NCBI RefSeq assembly: GCF_001625305.1 | Contig: NW_017804398.1 | Location: 856,497-920,496 of the forward strand | Length of the DNA stretch: 64,000 nucleotides | Source: Branchiostoma belcheri | Taxonomy: Eukaryota; Chordata; Leptocardii; Amphioxiformes; Branchiostomatidae | Direction: 5' to 3' | In this document: positions 45,101-53,698 of the stretch, one piece after another | Layout: each line of letters begins with the position of its first letter | How positions within the stretch are numbered: the first letter of the stretch is position 1 | Notes under the pieces: model-generated | Databases searched by the model: none | Seen by the model: only the letters and a program-made list of their open reading frames with translations | What the model was told of the DNA's origin: nothing | Made by a program: the position numbers and the translations under genes

Positions 45101-48100
45101 GCCATGACTCGTACACGTTAATGGCCAGCAGAAGGTGAAAGGTTAGTGATGTAGTGCGGCGGACCTGTCGCGGCCTTTAGGCGTCACTGGTATCTGTCTT
45201 CACCTTTCAGTGCCCTCTCACTAAAAATCGGCACACGTTTGCGCTGCTTGATTCCCACAAAGCGCCATCTTTACAGACAGGCAGCCTAGTTTCTTATCTA
45301 CAGTACATTGAGTAACAGTTCACAGGGGAGCAGCTGAAGTCATGAATATTTCCTAACGTCAACTTTGTGGCGCCTAACGAGACTAGTGGCGATGCGAGGC
45401 AGACCATTCCTTGCCAATTTGCAGTCGGTTGAAATTAATGAGGCCATATGGGAACATCTGCGTTGGTGTCTTATGATATACACACATCACAGTATTGTGC
45501 TATTACTCCCACACAAGGTAACAGTAAATGCACCTTTCGCCAAGAGCGCTGCACAAATTGTTCACGGTACAAAAAGCTTCTGACTGAAGACATTTAGACA
45601 TGTTTTTCTCAGTCGCGCCTTGAATCGCAATATGAAATTGACGAGGAAAGGCATTTTTGTAGGTGTGTCAGTGGATGCCTTCTGATGCATAATACGTCTT
45701 ACTTAAGGCATAATAATAACGTAATGTAGTGTATGTATGATGCGAGGTTTTTAGTTATGATAGATTGTGATGTTTATTGTGTTTTCCAGACGAGGACCCC
45801 AGGGAGATTAGTTACTGCTGCACTAATGACGATCCCCGATAAACAAATAAACAAGCAAGACAGTACAGGCAATTCGTTCTCCTCGTAGGCTCCAAATAAT
45901 ATAATTAGCCTCATTAGCTCTACGACTGGGGTCTTTTATATTGAACTTTTTTTGTCATGGCGTGTCACATCTGACTGTACCCGGGTTCTTGTGCCTGCCC
46001 GGCCGCTGATAGAGCCTGCCCTGGAGCCTGCTATATTTCGGCGACTCAAAGGGAAAAATTAAACCGCAAGTACAGACTGATAAGCCAAAGAGATGCGCAT
46101 TATTAAACCTTCCCCTCAAAAAATCCCCAGTTATAGAGCCTGCTAAAGAGATTACAATATAACGATGCAGAGCTGTTGGCGTAACAAAAGTTTCTTCAAA
46201 CTTGGAATTTGCCCGAGTCGTTACCCTACATGTTTTTTTTCTAATGGCACATCACTATCTGTAATGGGTTTCCTGTGCCGCAGGACCAGTCCATCAGAAG
46301 CGATCAGTGAACAAGGGAAACAGAACGCAGACGTACGTGCGTCGATGAAGATTAGACACTACGTGAAACACTACGTGATACTATTACAATACATATCAGC
46401 AACTAGATAAATTCTCTAGACGTTTCAGATAGCAACCGCATCAGTCAGTTATGAAAGATAGAGGGGCTATCTGAAAAATCTGCCTCTAGAGAATGTTTCT
46501 AGTTGCAAGAACACAGACGTACTTCGTAAGCATTTCTGATGTTGACAGTTTCCTTGGTCTTGGCCACGTGCCCGACGATGCCGCAGCCGAACGGGACGCG
46601 GATCTCCTGTGCGCCGGTGGCGTGGAGCGCCTGCTCCACCGACGAGTCCGGCGTCACGTCGAACAACCGAGACACCAGGTACTTGTTGTCTCTGGGAAGA
46701 AAGATGATGATGATGATCTTTATTTACGTGGGCTAAATGCAGTAGTTATACTAGTATACTAGTAGTAAGACTGGCGGTAAAATATCAGCTGGTGTCGATA
46801 GTTTAGAAATCAAAGATGACAATTGTCGGACAAGTTAGGTCTTGAAAACTCTTATTTTTGCTTGAAATGTGTAAACTCTCATACAACTTACAAGGACAAC
46901 AATTTACCACTTATCAAAAGACGGTCGGATACATTTATGATTGGCCAAAGTTATTTCGGCACTGGTACAGGTCCGGTTCTGTACCTAAAATTTTACACAT
47001 CTCTACTGTTCCATGTTAGAGGCCGGTTCAAGAGATTCGGGTAGGTTCGCGCGGCCTCGTAAGTCATCACAGTCTGTTATCAAACCGAAGTGTGAGAGCG
47101 TGGCAGCGCGACACACAGAGCGTATAAAGAATGCTGACAGTTCTGCATACGTTTCGACAGTAAACATACGGCTGTGTTTAGGTACAGTGAATGTTGACGA
47201 CAGAGACTCTCCAAACTAGTCATGCGATCTGACCGCCGGTGCCTCGTGCCAAAATCCGCCCAACTGAATTACCTGGAAAGTGTGTCAAAAACCCCGGCAT
47301 TACGTGCATGACGCTCGTTCGGATAGACTGACGCAACGTTACGTGCATGGTTCTAAATCCCCTCATAGAAGCTAGCACGAATACACCTGTTCTGCTATCC
47401 CATGTAAGAAACATGATCTGGTGCTACCACTCAAAGAGGGATGACTTGGAAGTATCGTCACGTATGGACCAACGCACGTTTGTCACTGATTACACGCGGT
47501 TGAATGATCCTTTGTACTTGTAGAATAACTAAAAACACGTCAGTCGGAGCGTGGCCGTAAGTCCGCCCGTCAGGCGGGGAAGTTTCTCCGGTTCTACTTA
47601 CGCAGCTCCTGAAGCTTGGCCTCGGGTCATGTTTCATACGTACCCACGGACTTAAAGCAAGGTTTGGATGCGTTACTTTTCGACATGATTCCTCCCCATA
47701 CAAAATGAGCAACCAGTGTGGCAGCTATATAGCTAGCAGCACAACCACAGCCAGACGTTATGCATAAATTCTAGACTATTGTATACTGCAATATACATCG
47801 GCTCTCTGATGTTACCACCCACGTCTTAACCTCTTTGATCCCCCTAGAACCATGTAAACATACGCCATAGAACCATGTTTGCTTATATTTTTTACGTCAT
47901 AGAAGTGAGAACATAGAAGATTCTCTCCAACCGAGCTCGTTCTCTTCCCCAGCAGCACTCTATCAGGGTGCATATTTGCAGCGAATGAGGCTAATTACCT
48001 AATGGTGCATGTTTGAAGCCCATTAGATTGGCTGGCAGGAAAATGAGTCCAAAGAAAAGGGAGGGGAATCTAAGAACTACAAAGAAACTCCAGGACTTAT

Positions 48101-51100
48101 AAAGGCTGTTTGCAGGGAATATTAAGAAGACACGTGTAGTGGAACGAAATGAAGACTGATTGCAGCCAGCTAGATGTTGTTTCAACAACCACCTGTACAC
48201 CCAGTCAGCGTCAGAATCAATTCATAACTACGTATATTACCACTGTGATGGATTTTGGAGAGTTGTATTAGAAACGTCCCCTGAGCACATTTTTGAAAGA
48301 ATCCGTGCTTCTTTAAGAAGTAAGACGAGTTAACGTTACATAGAACACGGCCGTGAAAGACGAGTTTTCTCTGTTAACACCGACAGCACAGATTTGGAGT
48401 TCTCCGGGGTCGCGGGTTACGCAGGTCGACAGTGTACACTTAAAGGTGTGGAACCGCTTCCGTTCACACGCGCAATTTATCCTGGATCCACCGCGCGCTG
48501 CAAGCCGCGGCATACCAATGAGCTCTCGTTTTACGTGACTCCCTGTATTACTATTAGAGAGCAAATAGCTATATATACGTAGGTAGTCATTACTTGTGCA
48601 GGACTAGGGAAATGTCGCAAAAGTATCGGCTAGGCGTCTTCCGCTCGTGTGCCTTGGGTGGTATTTACCAAGAGGAGGATAAATGTCAACGTTGTCGATG
48701 AATTTTTCTGCCATCGTCATTCACCAGTAATAACGGCTGAGATAGGATGTGATTTCCCGTAATCACTAAGAGACCAATACTGTAATCACAAAACTGCGGA
48801 TCAGCTGCATGCCACAAACAAGAGTTCCACGATCTCATACCTTCGCCAAATGATGTTAGCCTTTATGACTAAGAAATTATAGATGAATCCCCCTGATTGT
48901 GCAAATAGGATCCTATACTGCATCAATTATATCTGTTGATCATATTCTACACAAGAAGTCTTATCTTATCAATGCATGCCATTATAGCATGTTCTCATAA
49001 ATTATGCAAATGAGCTCCTTATTTGAATAAGTTATGTTTAATTATGTTCACCTTCACATAAGTTTCAAATATCCCAAATATGAAATTCCAGACATTACCA
49101 CTATGTAATTATAACATTTTCTTGTTAATTATGCAAATTAAGTCTTCATTTGCATAATCAATATCTGCCTGTATTTCTGCCGTTCTGAATTACATGTCAC
49201 AAGCTTGAATCGTCCTATCATGGAATGCAGCTGATTTATAGAATTTCCTCATTAATTATGCAAATTACATTAATATTTGCATAATTGTAATATCATTATG
49301 TCAAGCATCGCTTCAGCTACCTACATGCTAAAAATCACGACGATCCATCAGTAGGTTCTTGAGTTATCCCCCTTTAAACATTTTTCAACTAATGTCCCTG
49401 CAGTTCCAGAGCAAGCCACTAGGGGGCCCAAACTCACGTCACTTGTTCCCCAGCACAAGAGCTACCTTCCATCCAAATTTCGTCACCCTAGCATGTCTAG
49501 ATCATGAGATATCAAAACCGGAAGTTCAGCTGCAGTACCATAAGAAGCCGCTAGGGGGCCCAAAATCTAATCAGTTCCACGTCTCATGAAGACCTACCCA
49601 CCTACCAAGTATCAAGACAATCCATCTTAGCCTTCTTGAGTTATCGTGCTAACACACACACACACACACACACAGACACACGAACGCCAACGAAAACATA
49701 ACCTTCTTGGCGAAGGTAACTACGCATTCAAACCGGAAGACAGGACAGCACTCCCCTGGAACAACGGATATGTCGATACTGTAATGTAAAATAGAATAGA
49801 AGATATCGATGGACACCATTTTGTAAATTGTACAGCAGAGACAAAACAAAGTTGAACTTTATACATTGATACAATTTATGTTTTCCTACTTCATACGTCT
49901 AAGTAATACAGATAAATTCATATTTCCAATGAGTTTAGACAAACCTTTGATCATAATATGTCAAAAACGTATATCTGTTATTACATTTCCACCATCACGA
50001 CAAAGCGAGAAGCCGAATTTGCTTACTATAGTACTAGTACATGTATCTGTAAACCGTGACTCTTTTAGTGACTTGTACTAACCCCAGTGGGCATATATGT
50101 CCAATAAAGGTCGTCATTATTACAATCTATTATCATAATCAGCAGACCAGGACGACAGGAAATTAGGGATGTAAATAGAACTCGATGCTTCAGACGCATC
50201 GATCATTTCAAGGCTAACAGAGCACACGGCATCCTAGTAACGGATATTGATCGTGCGGTAAGTGTTAATTCGTGATTCATCCATCTTACAGCTACACAAA
50301 CATGTCTTAGATTCGGCCGTAGAAAAGTTTCTTCACGGGTGCACAGAAGTGAATGATGCAACATGACAGTGCGCCTCCGCCTTACCAAGGCACAAGCCAA
50401 TTAAGCTTGATTTCTTGTACATAGTAAAAAAAAACGCAGTTAAAAACATAAATCACGAAAACGACCTGTTGTAAAACTAAAACACCTACATTCAAGTAGA
50501 AGGAATACATTATTGTGTCCACAGGCCACGGGTTTACAGTCAATTTACAACGTCACAGTTCGGAATACACGAAACATGGAAATATGTAGAAAGGTTGAGG
50601 TTCAACCGACCATGGCAGCTGTTTACAAAATGCACCCCCCCTCATGTGACAACTCGCACAATGCAGAAAAATAGGTTTATACATACAAGAATGCTTTGTT
50701 ATTAGCAAAGGTAATGAAACCCAGGATTAGCCCAGGATTACCTGATAGTAATGGACTATAATAGATGCCATTATTGGTTGGTAAGTAGAATTCTATGATT
50801 TGTTCCGTGTTTTGTATTTCTATTTTGTAGTTTGTAGCTAACCTTTTGAAAGTCGCTGTACTTTTGTTGCGTCAATAAAGCTTCAATGTTATCGGACAGT
50901 GTTTGTCCACAAAAGCTTTTTACCTCCACCCCTTTCAGACAACCGACTGTGAATTCTATAGACGCTTTAAAGACAGACGTGAAAATTGTGGGAAAATCTG
51001 GTGTCCGTCTCACCTGCTACCCTTCACCAGGAACAGGCTGCACCTGTCGGCGTTGGTCAGGATCCCGACATGGGTCAGGATCTTGTGGCACAGGTTGGTC

Positions 51101-53698
51101 ATGTCCAGCTCATTGGCAATGTCCCTGATCAGTTCCAGCATCAGATCCAGCTCGTTCAGTTTGGAGAGTTTCTCTCGCGACGGCTGTTTCCTGGGAGATC
51201 GTTTNNNNNNNNNNNNNNNNNNNNGAAACTCCAGGACTTATAAAGGCTGTTTGCAGGGAATATAAGAAGACACGTGTAGTGGAACGAAATGAAGACTGAT
51301 TGCAGCCAGCTAGATGTTGTTTCAACAACTACCTGTACACCCAGTCAGCGTCAGAATCAATTTATAACTACGTACATTACCACTGTGATGGATTTTGGAG
51401 AGTTGTATTAGAAACGTCCCCTGAGCACATTTTTGAAAGAGTCCGTGCTTCTTTAAGTAGTAAGACGAGTTAACGTTACATAGAACACGGCCGTGAAAGA
51501 CGAGTTTTCTCTGTTAACACCGACAGCACAGATTTGGAGTTCTCCGGGGTCGCGGGTTACGCAGGTCGACAGTGTACACTTAAAGGTGGGGAACCGCTTC
51601 CGTTCACACGCGCAATTTATCCTGGATCCACCGCGCGCTGCTAGCCGCGGCATACCGATGAGCTCTCGTTTTACGTGACTCCCTGTATTACTATTAGAGA
51701 GCAAATAGCTATATATACGTAGGTAGTCATTACTTGTGCAGGACTAGGGAAATGTCGCAAAAGTATAGGCTAGGCGCCTTCCACTCGTGTGCCTTGGGTG
51801 GTATTTACCAAGAGGAGGATAAATGTCAACGTTGTCGATGAATTTTTCTGCCATAATCATTCACCAGTAATAACGGCTGAGATAGGATGTGATTTTACGT
51901 AATCACTAAGAGACCAATACTGTAATCACAAAACTGCGGATCAGCTGCATGCCACAAACTACGCATTCAAACCGGAAGACAGGACAGCACTCCCCTGGAA
52001 CAACAGATATGTCGATACTGTAATGTAAAATAGAATAAAAGATGGACACCATTTTGTAAATTGTACAGCAGAGAGAAAATAAAGTTGAACTTTATACACT
52101 GATAGAATTTATGTTTCCCTTCCTCATACGTCTAAGTAATACAGACAAATTCATATTTCCAATGAGTTTAGACAAACCTTTGATCATAATATGTCAAAAA
52201 CGTATATCTGTTATTACATTTTCACCATCACGCCAAAGCGAGAAGAAGCCGAATTTACTTACTATAGTACTAGTATCTGTAAACCGTGACTCTTTTAGTG
52301 ACTTGTACTAACCCCAGTGGGCATATATGTCCAATAAAGGTCGTCTTTATTACATTATTATCATAATCAGCAGACCAGGACGACAGGAAATTAGGGATGT
52401 AAATAGAACTCGATGCTTCAGACGCATCGATCATTTCAAGGCTAACAGAGCACACGGCATCCTAGTAACGGATATTGATCGTGCCCTATGTGTTGATTCT
52501 AAGTGATTCATCCATCTTACAGCTACACAAACATGTCTTAGATTCGGCTGTAGAAAAGTTTCTTCACGGGTGCACAGAAGTGAATAATGCAACATGACAG
52601 CGCGCCTCCGCCCTCCCGAGGCACAAGCAAATTAAGCTTGATTTCTTGTACATAGTAGAAAAACGCAGTTAAAAACATAAATCACGAAAACGACCTGTTG
52701 TAAAACTAAAACACCTCCATTCAAGTAGAAGGAATAAATTATTGTGTCCACAGGCCACGGGTTTACAGTCAATTTACAACGTCACAGTCCGGAATACACG
52801 AAACATGGAAATATGTAGAAAGGTTGAGGTTCAACCGACCGTGGCAGCTGTTTACAAAATGCACCCCCCCCCCCTCATGTGACAACTCGCACAATGCAAA
52901 AATAGGTTTATACATACAAGAATGCAAAGGTAATGAAACCCAGGATTAGCCCCACCTGATAGTAATGGACTATAATAGATGCCATTATTGGTTGGTAAGT
53001 AGAATTCTATGATTTGTTCCATGTTTTGTAATTCTATTTTGTAGTTTGTAGCTAACCTTTTGAAAGTCACTGTACTTTTGTTGCGTCAATAAAGCTTCAA
53101 TGTTATCGGACAGTGTTTGTCCATAAATAGCTTTTCACCTCCACCCCTTTCAGACAACCGACTGTGAATTCTATAGACGCTTTAAAGACAGACGTGAAAA
53201 TTGTGGGAAAATCTGGTGTCCGTCTCACCTGCTACCCTTCACCAGGAACAGGCTGCACCTGTCGGCGTTGGTCAGGATCCCGACATGGGTCAGGATCTTG
53301 TGGCACAGGTTGGTCATGTCCAGCTCATTGGCAATGTCCCTGATCAGTTCCAGCATCAGATCCAGCTCGTTCAGTTTGGAGAGTTTCTCTCGCGACGGCT
53401 GTTTCCTGGGAGATCGTTTCCTCAAGTTGTACCGCCGCGCGGGAGAGAGGGGCCGCCGCGGGAAGAAGATGGACACGCCGGGGGCGGTCTCCGGGTGGTG
53501 GTCGAAGTGTCGGGAGCCCCTCCGGCGGGACAGCAGCTGTTGAGCCTGCCAGTGGTTGGCCAGGCCGGAGCCCGGAGCTCCCTCCCGTCCCTGCGCAGCC
53601 CGCTCCCGCGCGACATACTCCCCGGCAAATTCCGGGTGCGAGTCCAGGTAATTCAGCACGGCCTCGCGACTGATCCCCCCGTCCTCCTCAGCCGCCAT
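22627..53698 (-). CDS. PDE5/6/11-family cGMP phosphodiesterase with CAAX tail, complete, 22 exons
   Basis: Hydrolyses cyclic nucleotides, probably cGMP. Exons 1-11: 53229-53698, 46523-46691, 41028-41186, 36765-36854, 35458-35601, 32784-32854, 32394-32457, 31547-31594, 31065-31140, 30750-30817, 30083-30226. Exons 12-15 exist twice (see separate entries). Exons 16-22: 25677-25777, 24677-24754, 24375-24438, 24140-24214, 23895-23978, 23538-23646, 22627-23150. Using one copy of 12-15 the frame is open for 996 aa (human PDE5A 875, PDE6C 858, PDE11A 933). Order: N-terminal region (1-125), GAF-A (about 125-275), GAF-B (about 300-465), HD catalytic domain (about 510-830), Ser/Thr-rich tail (830-992), CAIL. 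The GAF domains and much of the catalytic domain resemble PDE5 and PDE11, whereas the prenyl box is a PDE6 trait. It converges on FRA10AC1, as recalled for human PDE6C. Orthology within PDE5/6 needs a tree. Confidence 0.96.
25677..30226 (-). CDS. PDE exons 11-16: linker and first half of the HD catalytic domain
   Basis: Exon 11 (30083-30226) encodes [17 protein letters not shown] and [13 protein letters not shown]. Exons 12-15 encode the core: [30 protein letters not shown], the catalytic YHNWRHAFN (His569, His573), the metal-binding [12 protein letters not shown] (His609, Asp610) and [20 protein letters not shown]. Exon 16 (25677-25777) encodes [15 protein letters not shown] and STDLALYF. 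Exons 12-15 occur as two near-identical sets, at 28476-29774 and 26214-27274. Confidence 0.93.
26214..27274 (-). CDS. PDE exons 12-15, copy A
   Basis: Exons 27128-27274, 26745-26852, 26506-26615 and 26214-26301, in the same order, phase and length as copy B. Because each set has identical entry and exit phases, reading both would duplicate residues of the catalytic core. That would give an enzyme unlike any known PDE, so only one copy is expected in a real transcript. Confidence 0.9.
27021..27110. repeat. Alternating CA/CG plus GA microsatellite, copy A
   Basis: Runs of CACA and CGCG (CGTGCGCGCGCACAC) are followed by a GA run, in the intron just after PDE exon 12. At the same place copy B has a longer CA run and no GA run. 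Alternating purine-pyrimidine DNA of this kind can adopt the Z form. Confidence 0.85.
27378..28069. other. Sequence present only beside copy A, opening with a hairpin
   Basis: After the shared GGTACGTAATGT the two copies part. Copy B continues as the PDE intron, while copy A enters ATGGGTTCACCAC, whose reverse complement GTGGTGAACCCAT follows at once (hairpin 27378-27414). TTCTCC-rich DNA then runs up to the assembly gap. It looks like the terminus of a DNA transposon truncated by the gap. No transposase frame is visible. Confidence 0.5.
28070..28089. other. Assembly gap, 20 N
   Basis: Exactly 20 N. The sequence after it restarts at a point equivalent to about 25819, so the gap joins two copies of the same region. 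Confidence 0.99.
28476..29774 (-). CDS. PDE exons 12-15, copy B
   Basis: Exons 29628-29774, 29233-29340, 28794-28903 and 28476-28563, each with intact acceptor and donor. The encoded protein matches copy A except that the first residue of exon 12 is Thr instead of Pro. Introns match copy A with scattered substitutions and indels. The copy ends at the N gap 28070-28089. Confidence 0.9.
29516..29615. repeat. Alternating CA/CG microsatellite, copy B
   Basis: The counterpart of 27021-27110 in the second copy, with a different repeat structure. This length and motif difference is what one expects between two alleles. Confidence 0.85.
30750..35601 (-). CDS. PDE exons 5-10: GAF-B
   Basis: Exons 35458-35601, 32784-32854, 32394-32457, 31547-31594, 31065-31140 and 30750-30817. 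Together they encode [101 protein letters not shown] and [11 protein letters not shown]. The exon 7 donor must be GTGCGT at 32393; an alternative GTGAGG six bases earlier in the transcript would break the frame. GAF-B also has an NKxnFx3DE-like motif. Confidence 0.92.
31214..31456. mobile_element. MITE-like element with GGCCCGGTCACATACGTCG-type ends
   Basis: The left end GGCGCGGTAACGTACGTCG and the reverse complement of the right end GGCCCGGTCACATACGTCG agree at 16 of 19 bases. It is 243 bp long and non-coding, in a PDE GAF-B intron. Similar ends occur at 22171-22334 and, more weakly, at 33220-33415 and 58610-58783. Confidence 0.7.
31658..31692. repeat. (AAAAC)n microsatellite
   Basis: About six to seven AAAAC units in a row in a PDE intron. 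Confidence 0.95.
33220..33415. mobile_element. Possible diverged member of the GGTCACA-ended MITE family
   Basis: It opens GGCCCGCTCAAAAACGTGCG and closes ACGAATGTGACCGCG, giving partially complementary ends like those at 31214-31456. The match is weaker, so family membership is tentative. Confidence 0.4.
34172..34298. mobile_element. 127-bp foldback element
   Basis: The left arm (TGTTGCCTGGATGCCAGC...) is matched by the right arm's reverse complement (right arm ends GGCTGGCATTCAGGCTAACA). The pairing extends about 50 bases per arm with mismatches, including TTTAGTGCGCTC against GAGCGTACTAAA. It is non-coding, in PDE intron 5. Confidence 0.75.
34573..34779. mobile_element. 207-bp inverted-repeat element
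   Basis: The ends are GGAGCAATAGCCTCCACCAG (34573) and CTGGTGGAGACTATAGGAGC (to 34779), imperfect reverse complements over about 22 bases. The middle (ATTCGGCAAAAACAAGGG, GTGAGCCGTGGT, GGATAACAC, GGCCAAACTCCC, GTTGTCAG) recurs at 37937-38090, so it is a dispersed family. Confidence 0.65.
36765..46691 (-). CDS. PDE exons 2-4: GAF-A
   Basis: Exon 2 (46523-46691) encodes [32 protein letters not shown] and ends NAYE. Exon 3 (41028-41186) encodes [25 protein letters not shown] and the cyclic-nucleotide motif NK-x-F-x3-DE as [16 protein letters not shown]. Exon 4 (36765-36854) closes the domain with [16 protein letters not shown]. All canonical GAF-A residues I can recall for cGMP binding (NKxnFx3DE) are present, so allosteric cGMP binding is plausible. 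The introns here are 4-7 kb and carry foldback elements. Confidence 0.93.
37937..38090. repeat. Second copy of the ATTCGGC repeat family
   Basis: It shares ordered blocks with 34573-34779: AATTCGGCAGAAATAAG, GGTGAGCCACGGTGAGGA, TAACAC, GGCTAAACTC, AAATTATTC, GTTGTCAGCC and GGAGACTA. A 30-base fragment also occurs at about 6796-6826 in EXOSC1 intron 6. Confidence 0.6.
39076..39154. repeat. (CA)n(CG)n(CA)n microsatellite
   Basis: About 79 bases of perfectly alternating purine-pyrimidine, CA runs flanking a CGCGCG core. It is the longest such tract in the window, in PDE intron 3. Confidence 0.95.
39351..39575. repeat. ~111-bp direct tandem duplication
   Basis: ATTAAGGGGATCTTTTATTT at 39351 recurs as ATTAAGGAGATCTTTTATTT at 39462. 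It is followed by the shared CGTGGAATTATTGCAC, and further on by ATCTGTATAGAAATTC and ATCTATAGAAATTCC, ending ATATCA in both. Confidence 0.8.
42064..42360. mobile_element. ~300-bp foldback element (GATGAAAGATAG family)
   Basis: The left arm holds GCAACTGGATAGATTCTC and CGTTTCAGACTCTATCTTTC. The right arm reads back as its imperfect reverse complement (GATAGATGCTGTCTGACTCC, GTATCCAGCTGCTTGATTTA). Related sequence lies at 44362-44430 and 46399-46507, all in PDE introns 2 or 3. Confidence 0.65.
43321..44037 (-). other. Long open frame of unknown status inside PDE intron 2
   Basis: About 236 codons without a stop on the minus strand, but no ATG at the open end. One part (about 43590-43650) is made by a fragment of a dispersed repeat, which gives the run IQIQIQ, so at least that part is not ancient coding sequence. 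[12 protein letters not shown] is the only motif that stands out. No family was recognised. It may be a chance frame or a decayed coding fragment. Confidence 0.25.
44362..44430. repeat. Fragment of the GATGAAAGATAG repeat family
   Basis: It contains GCACTGATGAAAGATAGC, AACGTCGGACTC, AGAATTCATACAGTTG and TTTGATTTATTTTG, in the same order as the right arm of the element at 42064-42360. Confidence 0.6.
46399..46507. mobile_element. 109-bp foldback element beside PDE exon 2
   Basis: GCAACTAGATAAATTCTCTA and its imperfect reverse complement (TAGAGAATGTTTCTAGTTGC) bracket a short centre with GATAGCAACC and TATGAAAGATAGAGGGG. Its end is 10 bases from the GTACGT donor of exon 2 (46517-46522), so it inserted almost on the splice site without destroying it. 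Confidence 0.7.
48085..51204. other. First copy of the PDE intron 1 / exon 1 region
   Basis: Apart from the inserted element 48820-49717, this stretch is near-identical to 51225-53424, with scattered substitutions and small indels. It ends within PDE exon 1 (partial exon 51014-51204) at the N gap. It is most simply the alternative haplotype left in the assembly. Confidence 0.85.
48820..49717. mobile_element. 898-bp insertion, present in one copy and absent from the other
   Basis: Copy 1 reads CCACAAAC, then the element, then AACTACGCATTC. Copy 2 reads CCACAAACTACGCATTC at 51952-51968. The site is therefore a clean empty/filled pair with a 3-base AAC duplication. ACCTTCGCCAA (48839-48849) and TTGGCGAAGGT (49707-49717) are perfect 11-bp inverted repeats; 19 bases lie outside the left one. 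The inside is AT-rich, with ATTATGCAAATTA runs and a CA microsatellite near the right end. There is no coding capacity. A diverged relative lies at 8555-9475. Confidence 0.8.
51205..51224. other. Assembly gap, 20 N
   Basis: Exactly 20 N. The left side stops inside PDE exon 1 and the right side restarts in sequence equivalent to 48085, so the gap joins two versions of the same region. Confidence 0.99.
51225..53424. other. Second copy of the PDE intron 1 / exon 1 region
   Basis: It matches 48085-51204 without the 898-bp insertion and runs on into the complete exon 1. Single-base differences occur every few tens of bases, plus small indels (for example a longer C run at about 52864-52875). Confidence 0.85.
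53229..53698 (-). CDS. PDE exon 1: N-terminus and start of GAF-A
   Basis: The start ATG at 53698 lies in a GCCGCCATGG context. Codons 1-156 encode [20 protein letters not shown], which resembles the PDE11/PDE6 N-terminal helix (FLDxHPE pattern), then an Arg-rich linker. The beginning of GAF-A follows ([31 protein letters not shown]). The donor is GTGAGACG at 53221-53228. A second, truncated copy of this exon lies at 51014-51204 before the assembly gap. Confidence 0.93.
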
